A DNA stretch of 64,000 nt from Stichopus chloronotus (taxonomy: Eukaryota > Echinodermata > Holothuroidea > Aspidochirotida > Stichopodidae): contig CM037836.1 in the NCBI GenBank assembly GCA_021234535.1, positions 22,744,769 to 22,808,768 of the forward strand, read 5' to 3'. Of the stretch, positions 38,740-49,069 are shown in pieces; position 1 is the stretch's first letter; each line of letters opens with the position of its first letter. A program made the position numbers and the translations under genes. The notes beneath the pieces were generated by a model that worked only from the letters and a program-made list of their open reading frames with translations, was not told where the DNA came from and did not search any database.

Positions 38740-39335
38740 CCTGGTGGCGTCCAGGGACAAAATCCCAGTGACGGTGTCGGGGGGGGGGGGTCCCAGGAAG
38801 CTCTGAGGTTTTAGCATATCTCATGGGTGCAAAATTAAATCTCAGGACAGGTTTATTTTTGTTCAAAGTGCTCCATCATATTATATTATGTTATTATTAC
38901 AACCAATTTCAATTATTTCGACTATTCCTCTCTAGCTCTACTAAGGTGCCAAAACAAGAACTTAGGACCCCCTCAAGCCCCGATGAGTGTCCACCAGATC
39001 TCCAAGTGTTTTTAGCATATTTCTGGGTGACAAATTAAGTTTCAGGATAGTAAACTTCAAATATGAAAACTTATGACCCCTTGTGGGGTCCAGAGGAAAC
39101 GTCTGTCGGGGTCCATCCCCCCGGAAACTCTGAGGGTTTAGCATATCTGTGGGTGAAAAATTAAGTCTCATGGACTTCCTCGAACAGAAAGATATGATTA
39201 TAAACAGGGGATAGACATATACATCTATGCAATTTTCAGGTCACTAATGCTGAGTGGGGGACAACTGACGGGGAGGGAAGGGTTCTTACTGGGGTGCCCC
39301 ATTAACTCCCCCGTCCTTGGTGCCGCCACTGTACT
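38740..39335 (+). repeat. G/C-rich diverged repeat, three units
   Basis: A block reading (G)GGTCC..GGAAACTCTGAGG, then TTTTAGCATATCT, GGGTG and AAATTAAGTCTCAGG occurs three times, starting near 38790, 38985 and 39110. The second copy is the most diverged. The segment has long G or C runs, a short palindrome around CCCTGGTGGCGTCCAGGG, and ends in GGTGCCGCCACTG. Read on the minus strand, that is CAGTGGCGGCACC, which resembles hAT-type transposon ends. No matching left terminus or target duplication was found. Confidence 0.55.
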
Positions 39336-39339
39336 TGTT

Positions 39340-40380
39340 GTTCATTGTGGTTAGGTAAGATGTCAGGTTGTTAATGTTATGTATTAATGACTTCTCTGGG
39401 GATATGATCGTTAGTTATGAGGGGGGGGGAGGGATAATATAGAAAATCAGTTTGACGAAATCACAATGAAAAGCATTACAGGTTTAAAGTGCCATAAGCA
39501 GATACTTGAGATGTACGCAGTGGTCTGGACACTGAGGAAACACTATCGCCCCCTCTCCCCCCCCCCCCCCATCCGTACTTGCTCTGGACTGCCATTTGCT
39601 TCACGTAAGGCTAAGGCATATCTATATGTAAGTCCCCCCACCACCCCCACCAAATCAATCTCTTTCCACTTCATTTGCTTGAGTAATTTGCAGTCTGAAA
39701 AAGTATGAAAACAAAGGTTGCTTACTTTCTCTTGCATTCTATCAGACCACATGAATTAATATCAAGTCATTGATTGGCTTTCATCTTTGTAACCCTCGCT
39801 TCTCTTGCCCTCTTTAAGTTTACCTCGATGGAGTTGTTTGGGGTGAACGGTCCAATGTATCATCCATCTCTGTCACACCCATCGCTGTGCTCGGCAGAGC
39901 CATTTGTTTTTGTCCCTTTTCATTTGTTTAGTCCTTTTATTATCAAATAAGGGAGGAGCTTTGTTATTTTTGTTTTGCCTTCGGGCAACAATACTTCTTT
40001 GCCTCAGCTGGAATATTGGTACATTGTCGAAACAGATGTCCTGTTGAAAACTCGTCTAAATTCGATGGATAAATAAATGCGGTACAATATCGATCTCATA
40101 AGGTTTAGTTCACTTTTCTTATTAAGGTTTGTGTTTCAAGATATTTGCCGTCCTCACAAGCAGAATCTCTAACGGAACCGTACGGCTCACGAAAGCAGCA
40201 TCCTGTTCTTCATTACAATGTCATATCTGATATGAGTGAGGAACTTGATATTTTCATATAGTTTCTGAAGGGAGCTGAAAACTAGCCTTGAGTCAGTCTC
40301 AAATGCTTTCTGAAAAAAGGGGAAATTAATTTTGACTTAAAAATTTTGATTTGATTTTTTTTTCCTTTTCCTCCTCTGTC
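39340..40380. other. Unassigned stretch before candidate exon
   Basis: Contains G and C homopolymer runs (39421-39429 and about 39556-39569) and AT-rich DNA. Its last 30 bases form the pyrimidine tract of the acceptor used by the exon at 40383. No exon of the same gene was identified upstream. Confidence 0.45.
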
Positions 40381-40382
40381 AG

Positions 40383-40566
40383 TCATCTCAAATTGTTCAG
40401 TAAGTCAGATCAAATGGAGGAGAATTACAGACGAATGTTTCGGATGAGATTTGGCGGGCAAATGTATTCCATCAGAAACTGGTCGGATCCTCTCAGCTGG
40501 CTCCACACGGAGAACTATAGCAGACGGAATACCGTAGGTGAAGAATCAGTCTTCACGCGGCTCTAA
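40383..40566 (+). CDS. Candidate terminal coding exon, product ending in TRL
   Basis: A long pyrimidine tract (TTTTTTTCCTTTTCCTCCTC then TGTCAG) is followed by a 60-codon frame ending in TAA at 40564-40566. The first base completes a split codon. The peptide reads HLKLFSKSDQMEENYRRMFR, then a basic/aromatic region with a NWSDPLSWLH segment, and ends ESVFTRL. The end matches the class I PDZ ligand pattern (S/T-X-hydrophobic), and the NYRRMFRMRF stretch resembles the membrane-proximal tail of some receptors, though no membrane segment is in this exon. An internal donor at 40538 (GTAG|GTGAAG) could instead make it an internal exon. An AATAAA lies near 40801. No family is recognised. Confidence 0.4.
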
Positions 40567-41534
40567 ATATCAAATGGATTCGTTCAACTGCTTTCTAAAC
40601 TTCCGTAAAACAGTTAACTACCCTAAAGCACATTTTCTGACGAAATCAAATTTAAAAAAATGAAAAAAAATGAACCGTAGCAAATTCCACTATGTAAGTG
40701 ATGGTGGTCACTGCTCAGCTGCACTATTTCAGTAAGTTAAGGCCAGTGGAACGTGATTGAACGTGTGGTGTAGATATGCAGTCTTACGAGGTACATCGGG
40801 AAATAAAATGATTCAAGTACACACTGATGATTAAGTCAAAATATTAAATAGTATTAAATTTCTTCCAACTGTAAAGACTATGGCAAGAAGGGAATTTTTA
40901 GCATAGGCCTAACATGCCAAAATTTCGCCCTTGCAAAAAGGACATTTCTCATTCTAGCGCCCTCAGTCGGTTATGTATAGGTTGCGTTGCAATCCGAGCC
41001 GCCATCACTTTGCATATCTTTTAATTACGAGAGGAAACCTTACAAGATTGCAAACAATCTTTATTTGGTTTTCTGCGATTTGAAACAATACAATTAATAA
41101 AATCATAAAACCATGGATGTTCAAAAACGCCACATGTGGGAAATCTGAACAACATTGATGTAAGTGAGCGAGAATTTTATGTGCAACTCTCCTTATTATA
41201 TGCCAACATTTGAAAAAAAATAAAAGGGCATAAATTGAGAGTTCGGGTGAGATTAGGCTAAAACGTTTAGAAAGTGTCACATCACATCCCGTTTCTGATT
41301 CAATATATTTCATAACAAATAGGATATGATTTTTGCACATGGTACAATGAGTTCTTTATTACGGACTGCCCACAGATCATGTGTTCGTTCCTCATCTGGC
41401 GTGACGAGCCGGGAATAAAAATGGAGGGCGAGGGGGAAGGAAAACAAAAGGAAGAGACAAATCATATAAACCTCCACCAAACTTTTCATCACTTGCGTGG
41501 AAAAGAGATGAATAGACGAAAAATGTGAACTTAC

Positions 41535-41695
41535 TTCGAGACGCCATGGAATTTCTCAAGGAGAATAGTTGGAATTACCGGTACCATAAGTTTCTTCAGC
41601 ATTAACGTATATCCACAGGCTATATCACGTTGGTACATATATAGGAACGACAAAATCGATGTCAGGATAAAGTGAAAGCACCTCCCTGGTGAAAG
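41535..41695 (-). CDS. Possible internal exon with membrane-like segment
   Basis: On the minus strand the exon would start after TTTCACCAG and end at the strong donor CGAA|GTAAGT. One frame is open throughout, as part of a 124-codon ORF, and reads CFHFILTSILSFLYMYQRDI near its start, a hydrophobic run long enough to be a membrane span. There is a second, weaker hydrophobic run before the donor. No acceptable polypyrimidine tract precedes the acceptor, and no partner exon is known. The family is unknown. Confidence 0.2.
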
Positions 41696-41699
41696 CAGG

Positions 41700-42895
41700 T
41701 CATACTGAAACCGGTTGTGTAAAAGAAGCTCAGACATGCTCATTTGCATGTGAATGTGCACTGAAATTCCAAAACTTCTTAGGTTTAGTTCATTGGCGTG
41801 TAGCCTCCTACAACGCAACCGTAAGTCTAAATTACCACTAGGGATAACGTAGATTCGGAATTTATCTTTTACAATGAAGATCGGTTCGAATGAATCAGGG
41901 CTCATTGAATCAATATGGAACAGAAAATTTCATTTACCGGGCTTACAGGTAATACGAGCTACTCTAGGCTATTGTTGCAATTAACTGGTCCAAATGTAGG
42001 CGGACCAGGACCAGGAAAAGGGAGGTGGGAAGGGGGGGGGGTGTGATCCATGAGGAGAAAAGGAAAACTCACTACTTCCACTTTCGGCAGCAGACGGTAG
42101 ACCCCCCACCCGACTTTTACACAAAGTTTACGTTTTTCTCTCTCTAATTAGAGAACCAAAAGCTACCGCGGCTTCTCTGATATGTTGAGAGTGACTTTAA
42201 AACGAGGGAAGCCCTCTACCTGACCCTGCAGTGCTATGAAACTACTAAGTTATAACTTCCGATGACATACTGGAAATCGTCTTTTCAGGTAATTGACGTA
42301 TAGTTAAGACTTAAAGGCTGTAACGCATCACCCTAAGCTATATTTTTACTTCCAGGAAAGAAAAATTCTCAACTGGTTCTAAGTTACAGTACTCTTAGAT
42401 TGACAGCAAATTCGAAAGATGCAGAGCAGCTCGTATTACACAACGTACACAGGGATCCATCGTTTTGATTACATGTGTGGAGGAATTTAAGACAGGCTGA
42501 GGGAGGGACTAGAGGTAGGTGGTTGGGAGAATTGAAACTGTCTGGGGTGATGAGTTTTTGTCTTTTAAGTAGCCATTGAAAGAGACAAGTAAGAGCTGTC
42601 ATTTCAAGTTTCTTTCAAAGTCCCGCAAGTGAGCTCTGACCTGTCTCTGACAACTCTGCAAACTAACATCTCACGTCAGGTTTGAATGGTAGTTTCTGCA
42701 TTTCTCCAAAATTGCGAGGTGTCTCTGTTTGTGATAAATTTGATCATTTTAAAGTGACACTGAGACCTGATATCTCGTTTTTTTTTTTCTGCTTGAGCCA
42801 CTTTTAGAACTTTTTGTTCATTTTGCAAAACTTAGATTTTTTTAGCCACGAATTGTCTGAGGTCTGTTTGATGTATGGCAATCTTGGTAAAGTTA
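41700..42895. other. Unassigned stretch
   Basis: Contains a G run at about 42030-42041 and poly-T near 42781. Open frames are below 75 codons once the candidate exon is excluded. Nothing else is recognised. Confidence 0.45.
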
Positions 42896-42898
42896 CTA

Positions 42899-42977
42899 CG
42901 TAAAGGTAAATAAGGCGTTCCAAATGCAGCGATATGGCATACAAAGAAAACAGCTTTTAACATTTTCTATCGAAGCG
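42899..42977 (-). mobile_element. Fragment of a TTAA MITE
   Basis: TAAAGGTAAATAAGGCGTTC followed by GGCATACAAAGAAAACAGC matches one terminus and the adjacent 60-70 bases of the intact element at 43880-44232, in inverted orientation. Similarity fades after about 42977 and no clear second end is present, so this is a truncated or heavily eroded copy. Confidence 0.6.
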
Positions 42978-43459
42978 AAAGGTTGGAAAACCCCACAGGA
43001 CTTTTAACTGAATGACCTCAGAAACACATGTACTTTTTTTTTGCTTTTTCGTTGTTCATATGAAAAGCATTTCCATCTCTTTACATTACCTAAACATTCG
43101 CTTTTTTATTTAGGGTAACTCAGAGGGTTCATCATTTAACAATCTTATCACATGTACAGTGTGATTAGAACATAAGCTGACATGGAGTGTAAAAATTAAA
43201 TCTAAAGACCCTTACATGGGAAATGAAAACGTAAATTACATACATGAAAATACAATTACACAAATAAGTAATTCAGGAGAAAATAATTACTAATTTGGCT
43301 TTACATGTCACAATATGTACAGAATATGGAATATATACAAAATGCTATACGGTATGCAATTCACAATTACAATCAACAATTAACTATTTGCAATTAATTG
43401 AAAATTTATTCGCAATTAATAATGACAAAATTAACATCCATTTTGTGTAGTTTGGTTCT

Positions 43460-43765
43460 ATGGACAACTATGGGAGACGTCTGTATGTGTATCCTATAAT
43501 AAGAAAGATTTGTAAAGGGGATATGCACATTTTGATGGTGCATATAGAATACTTAAGTACTGTAAGATCTGGTCGGAATTACAGAGAGGGAAAATACTTA
43601 CCGTTTACCAAAATACTCGAGCTCAGGCAAAATTCCAGGCAGAGAACCAGAGGCAAAACCAATAAAAAATTGTTACAATTAAAAGTACTTGATTTGAGCG
43701 AATACAACAGAATCACTAGGCACTCGATTTCTGGAAAAGGAATATTTTTCTCTCTTCATTGGTAA
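43460..43765 (+). other. Lysine/arginine-rich open frame, not assigned
   Basis: A 101-codon plus-strand frame rich in basic residues (for example NSRQRTRGKTNKK) lies just before the MITE. It has no good acceptor or donor at its edges and no recognisable domain. I record it because its composition differs from most chance frames here, but I do not call it a gene. Confidence 0.15.
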
Positions 43766-43879
43766 CAGACATATCTCATAAGCTAGTTCTGTTTGAACTT
43801 TTAACAAAAATATCTAAAGGTGTATTGCATCATGGAAAACTGTGGTGTGACACATACACATGCACATACACAACATACC

Positions 43880-44232
43880 TTAAAGGGAAATAAGGCGTTT
43901 GTCTAACAGACTACCACCATATTTTTAAAACCAATGTTTGTGGACATAGAATGATAGATTATTCAAAGTAAGGAAGGATAGTAGCCTTCTTTTCAAGAAA
44001 TAACTTTCTCACAGGCAGAAATTCAGTTATTTGTTACTCAACAACAATTTGTTCCACCAAACTTTTCAAAATTCAAAAGATGCACCTCCCGTTACTCATC
44101 ACATGGATAACGGTTTGAGGAGATGAAGCTTTTGCAGATGTTTGTTGGCGAGAGTGAATGTTTTAACAATGATTAATGCTATTTTCTTTGTATGCCATGT
44201 GGGTTTATTCTAAACGCCTTATTTCCCTTTAA
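43880..44232. mobile_element. T2-type (Kolobok-like) MITE, intact, TTAA target
   Basis: The element is bounded by TTAA on both sides (43880-43883 and 44229-44232) and has perfect 17-bp inverted ends AGGGAAATAAGGCGTTT (43884-43900 and 44212-44228), giving a 345-bp element without coding capacity. TTAA duplications are made by piggyBac and Kolobok transposases. The combined end TTAAAGGGA fits the TTAAAGGRR motif known for the T2 MITEs of the Kolobok superfamily. Perfect ends suggest that it is younger than the copy at 45.6 kb. Confidence 0.8.
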
Positions 44233-44239
44233 AAGATAC

Positions 44240-45550
44240 ATTGCAATAGTTGTAGCGATGAGGCCTTACATTTTACAATATTGTAAAGCAGATCGACTAT
44301 GAATCTGCTGTAATTTTTCACTGGTGTCAAATTTCAAGAATAAGTAAGTACTTAAACTTAAAAAAAGCAAACAATACTTCTTGCAATAATTTGCCACTGT
44401 CACATGCATGACATTTATGTAACCTCAGCAAACTAGAAATTTTTCGGTGACCAGAAAAGTTTCTCTTCAAACAGCTTCAAACATATTGGCATATGCGGTT
44501 GATTTTCCTGCAGTAAAAAAAAAATTATTCTCCTTCATTGAAGAACTCCCTTCACTCGTCGATGGAAAATTCCCTTTAGGTTCGAAAAAGGCCTGGATTG
44601 CAGTATTCAACACTGGTTGTGCTACGGTACAAACATCAGATTATTGGAGGATATAATGGAATGGTTGATACGAATGAACTCTATTTGTTTCCTAATTCAT
44701 TCAAATTTGATCATGTTGCGATTTTGGTGAGTCCATTTCAGCCCCCCGTCATCGGCCACTGCTGTCCAGGCTGCTTGTACCCAGCTTTTCGGTTATCAAA
44801 AGGTGACGCAACTTGTATGAAACAGAGAACGACAACAAGAGAACGAACATTTATGGAGGTGAGGGTTATACCCATTTAAGTTAATATTATACTCCGGAGA
44901 TTTTGGCGCTACAAGTAAGTAAAGGTAAGTCGACTACGTTAGTGTGGCTTTCATAGACCGAGTAGAACATGAGCACAAGACCCGGAGTACTTGAGTACCA
45001 AAACCATGAGTACCATGTATAAGGTCGAGAGTAATTGTTATGCTGTATTTCATCGAATTCCATTTTCCAAATGTGATTCCCAGTATCGCGAACATAAGCC
45101 CTCTGAATGTCGATGGCCATTGTCATTCCGACACGGGAGATACCTTCTGCTATCCTGGCAACCTCCTTTGAAAAAAACAAAACAAAACAAACTTGACTCA
45201 TTTATTCCATCCTACTTAAACGTTGCACATTACGCAGTCGCCTCCGATCTGTTCCCTTCCAGTTTTTCTCCCCACTAAACGTACTTTTCACTCGGGTGTC
45301 ACAAGAGTCCATTTTGTCCCCCTTTCTCGTACTAAACGCTCGATTTTACAATGGGATCATACCATTAATTTATGGAAACACCAATTCGAGTTAATGCTGG
45401 CATTGATTGTTTTGTGGTTTTTAGTGGGAATCCTGAGCGGCAATTGGTTGATTTGACTGTGCTTAAATTCAACTTGATAGTACCATAACTTGTTGCATTA
45501 TGTCTTCGATGGCCACCCGTGTTTATATGTATATACTTGACTCATTCTTG
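44240..45550. other. Unassigned stretch with dual-strand open frames
   Basis: Open frames of 69-104 codons overlap on both strands at 44.45-45.28 kb. A minus-strand one follows a good acceptor (TTTGTTTTGTTTTTTTCAAAG near 45170) and begins EVARIAEGISRVGMTMAID. Its second half, however, is translated from a GTACTC-type repeat patch (44981-45020), so at most the first 40 codons could be real. No named feature is supported. Confidence 0.35.
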
Positions 45551-45555
45551 TGGAA

Positions 45556-45855
45556 ATGCACCATCACATACAAAGAAAAAAGTTTAATCATTGTTGAACC
45601 ATTCAGTCTCACCAATAAACACCAGCAATAGCGTTCATCTCCTCAAAATCGTATGCATAAAATTGCAGTTTTGAAAATTTGGGTAAAAACATTCTGGAGC
45701 AAGAAAATAACAGACTTTCTACCTGTGAAAAAACTCTTTCTTCTTGAAAAGAAGACTTGAAGTCACGCCTGAAAAATCTATAAATCTGTGTCCGTGAATA
45801 TTGGTTTTAAAAAAATACGACTTTTAACAAAACAAACTCAATATTTCCCTTACAA
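45556..45855 (-). mobile_element. Diverged second copy of the TTAA MITE
   Basis: Read on the plus strand, this block aligns along its length with the reverse complement of the 43880-44232 element. Shared blocks include CATACAAAGAAAA, TTAATCATTGTT, TTCATCTCCTCAAA, CTTCTTGAAAAGAAG, ATTGGTTTTAAAAA and a terminal TATTTCCCTTAC. The left terminal repeat has decayed and the right one is imperfect, so it is an older insertion in the opposite orientation. Confidence 0.7.
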
Positions 45856-45859
45856 TTCT

Positions 45860-46540
45860 TTGGTCTCCTGGCAAGTGTCCGACAAAACAATGCACAGAGT
45901 GGTATTGTGAAGTGCATCAAACTGATGCCTTTTGTCTACATCAATATCAGCACTGAGAGGGCAAAGTGTGTTTAATTTCATCCACTGCAGAGTAAATTAA
46001 CACGAGATCAAGTTAATGAGGTTATCTGATGAGACGTAAATTAGGCATATTGACACTCCATTTTATGGAGATTTCGTGGAAACAGAAACACATGCATGAC
46101 GTCTTGGATACGACACCCTCTGACATGCAGTTGATTAAACGCCTGAACACTGGAATGTTTTGCCATAATCCGAACATCCTCAGTGGTTGCTTGGAGGTCA
46201 TTTCAATCATCTCCTATCGACGGAAAGATCTGTTGATGTTTATCACCAGACGTTTGTGCTAAAAAACAACAATGTCAGCCAAAAAAAAGGAAAAAAAAAA
46301 AGAATTCCAAAAGTGAGAAAAATACTGCAATATGGAGATTGAAAAACGAACAGGTTTGCATACTAAGCGACATGCAACACTTGAGTCAGCTCACATGAAT
46401 TTGTGAAAAGACTTATAAGCACTCTTGGCGAGAACACACTTGAGGTCTTTTTTAACCTGGTTGATTGAGTAGCTAAGCAAGGTTGGAATTTTTCCCTGTA
46501 CTGGTTTGTGCCAATGAATAACTTATCCCAGTCTAGAGTT
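45860..46540. other. Unassigned stretch
   Basis: Open frames on both strands between 46022 and 46262 have no supporting domain. If the candidate exon at 46545-46741 is terminal, this would include its 3' untranslated region, but I see no convincing polyadenylation signal close to its stop. Confidence 0.4.
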
Positions 46541-46544
46541 GTTG

Positions 46545-46741
46545 TTATGATTCACTTAGATGTATCAAAACATTGCTGCCAGGCCTACAGTATAGCGGCC
46601 AATGTTCTTGCAGGACAGAGAATAAAGTTCTTCTCAACATTTGAACAACAACATTGAAGGAAGCTTTTTCACTACTGCTTGTAAGCTGCAGATGGCCACT
46701 CTCAACGAGAGAAGAAACAAGCTCTTTTCTGCCTGCAGACA
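46545..46741 (-). CDS. Candidate terminal coding exon (unknown gene)
   Basis: On the minus strand, AAATTTCTTACAG is followed by a frame that opens with a split codon and runs 64 codons to TAA (46545-46547). The peptide starts SAGRKELVSSLVESGHLQLT, continues through a VVVQMLRRTLFSVLQ segment and closes NVLIHLSES. It has a helix-forming alternation and coding-like codon choice. The family is not recognised. An alternative acceptor 8 bases inside (TGTCTGCAG) is also possible. The next exon upstream was not found. Confidence 0.35.
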
Positions 46742-46744
46742 CTG

Positions 46745-47875
46745 TAAGAAATTTCAGCTCAGCAACGTTGAACCGCCTTAGCCTACCACCACAATAACCA
46801 ATGTCATTATCACCAGCCTAGTCAAGCCTGACTGCAATTGTTTATCTCCTCCTTGCTACTGTGTTATTTGTTGTTTTTTTTTCTATTTGGTCTCTGTTTA
46901 GTCACTTGCCATATACGCTCTGATGAGTGCAGACCTGTCTGTAGGGAACAGCGTTGTCAGCGAATATGAGTCAACTATATCAATGAATTTATTCCCAAAT
47001 ACATATGTACATATATTTATATATATAAATATGTATATGTGGTTTGATATCATTAGATATATGTAGTTAGGTATCAAACCGTCAAGTTCTCGGGCCGTAC
47101 GTGCATTATATGTATGGTAAATGATGAATGCAGAGACTGTTTTGCCATACAGGCAAGGACGCCACCGATTAGTGTTTCGCCTCATTTTCAGGGTGATAAG
47201 CAGCCTGACGTCAGTCTTATTTATATATTTCTATGGGATGAACAGAACGAAATTGCTGCAAAGAAGTACGAAAGTAGAGACATTGGATGGGATAGGAAAC
47301 CATTATTATAGCCTGCCAGACTATACTATTTTCAACAGTATTCTATCAATTGATGTTTCCAACATCCTGAGTGCATATTACTTTTTTGACATTGGGATTG
47401 TATTAAAGACAAAGTAACATGCCTTTAGATTAGAGTTAGCTTCTTTCAGAAGTTGCAGATTGGAACCCTGAATTAACAGCCTGCTGGAATCGTGTTTATA
47501 TCTATTACGATTTTTGAGATATGACTTTTCAAAGTTGACGAAAATGCAAATCCGACCATGTAGAATGTTACACAGCGTCAGTATGGGCCTTTTTTGTCAG
47601 GCCTGTGTATATTGTCTTGTAATTACATTGTACTGTACTTGCCATTTGGCTTACACATTGGTAAGGTATATCAGTAATTTGTAAGAGGGTAATACCTACT
47701 CCCCCCAAAAAGAGAAAAAAAAACAGTATGGGCATCAAGTCTCTTGAAATAAAGGTTGAATAAACAAAGGATACCGTAGGGCATATCGTGTGAGTCCATC
47801 CCAACACATTTCAAGTTTGCATAGTTTGTTCCTTCACAAGGCAATTGTAAAACACACATTTGTTTGTAAGTAGCG
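46745..47875. other. Unassigned stretch
   Basis: Contains AT-rich simple sequence near 47000-47045 (ATATATAAATATGTATATG). The open frames on both strands have no recognisable domain. Confidence 0.45.
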
Positions 47876-47879
47876 TCAA

Positions 47880-49000
47880 TATTTAATGGATTTTACAGAA
47901 ATTGTGTCAATGTTCAGCATTTGTAAAGATTAGTTTGGTCGACAGTTCAAAAAAAAAAAAAATGTGTTTCTCATGTCACATGTACTTTAATAACCCACAG
48001 GGCGTTTCTTGACAACAGAATAAAGTTGCTCCTATAAAATCCCACTCAATTATACAATCAACAAAATCATCTTCAGTTTTATCAACTTTATTTTCGAAGT
48101 TACTGTCTGACAGTAAGTTACAAATAGTTTAAAAATCCAATGATAGGATTAACAATGGCATTTCTTGCTTTCTTGTTCATACCCTTCAACAACTATTCTT
48201 AAGTGTTACTGCAATGAACCAACAAAAAGAAAAAAAAGAAAACAGTAAAAAAAAACGAGTAACCTTTTATATCAAAGTTGAACAGTTCAAATTTTCAAGT
48301 ATATCAAGGAAAATACAACACATCACCAATTAGATGTCATGACTTCCCAGGAAAACAGTTGTAAGGTTTGATAACCGTGTGGAGCAACACAGCCACTTTG
48401 ATTTGTTTCTTGGAGAGTCTGAAAGTGCTTCATAAATGTTTGATGAAGCCAGTAATATTGTAATGAGGCGGAAAAGAAACAATACTTTGAAATTTCTTTC
48501 CAAATTTAAGTCATTGTTAATCAAATGCACCAGTTGGAGAAAATGTCAATGAAGCTGTGCATTGTTTGTTTCTCCACAATCAAGGACATCAATCTGAGCT
48601 GAAGATGTTTGTTGACATCATGAAACAACGGAATCCCTGACTACCATCATCAACCCTGATGTTGCACCCCAAACACCCCTTCCTCTCCCTCCCTCCCCCC
48701 ACCCCGGTGTTCATATTTGAGATGATGAGATTTACCCTTCCTATGGTTTTCTCTTCATTAGGACATCGACAAAGATTCTCTCTCTCTCTCTCTGGTAACT
48801 TCTCATGACCTTTGACCTCTCAAAATATTTGGAACATGAGGTTTTCAAGGAGTGAAGTGAGCATATTGAAAACTATTGACCTTAAAATTCAGGAATGTCA
48901 ATTTATTGAAATAGCATGATGTCATTGTCTTCATGACACTGACCTCCACTGATCAGTAAACAAATGTCATAAATTGTCATAAATTTTCATACTTGGCCAC
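47880..49000 (+). repeat. Tandem duplication, first copy
   Basis: This block matches 49070-51430 in the same orientation. Landmarks are CACATGTACTYTAAWAACCCACAGG (at about 47979 and 49138), ATACAATCAACAAAAT, TCAAGTATATCAAGGAAAAT, ATCAAATGCACCAG and GATGAGATTTACCC. It includes a (TC)n tract (48778-48794) and an exact TGACCTTTGACCT (48806-48818). Similarity is moderate with many indels, so the duplication is old. No frame is conserved between the copies. Confidence 0.75.
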
Positions 49001-49069
49001 TGACTTGTTCATGATGTAATTGTAGAACAGAAATTTGTTTGTAAAATGGTCCATATATCATGGAATCTG

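Noticed and set aside
44598..44879. Kelch-like IIGGYNGMVDTNELYLF in a plus-strand frame
   Set aside because: Resembles one blade of a Kelch repeat, but the glycine pair and spacing alone are weak. The rest of the frame does not follow the repeat, and other frames are open across it.
44887..45201. 104-codon minus-strand frame after a strong acceptor
   Set aside because: The second half, including YTWYSWFWYSS, is translated from a GTACTC-type repeat patch, so the frame as a whole is not a gene. Its first 40 codons remain possible.
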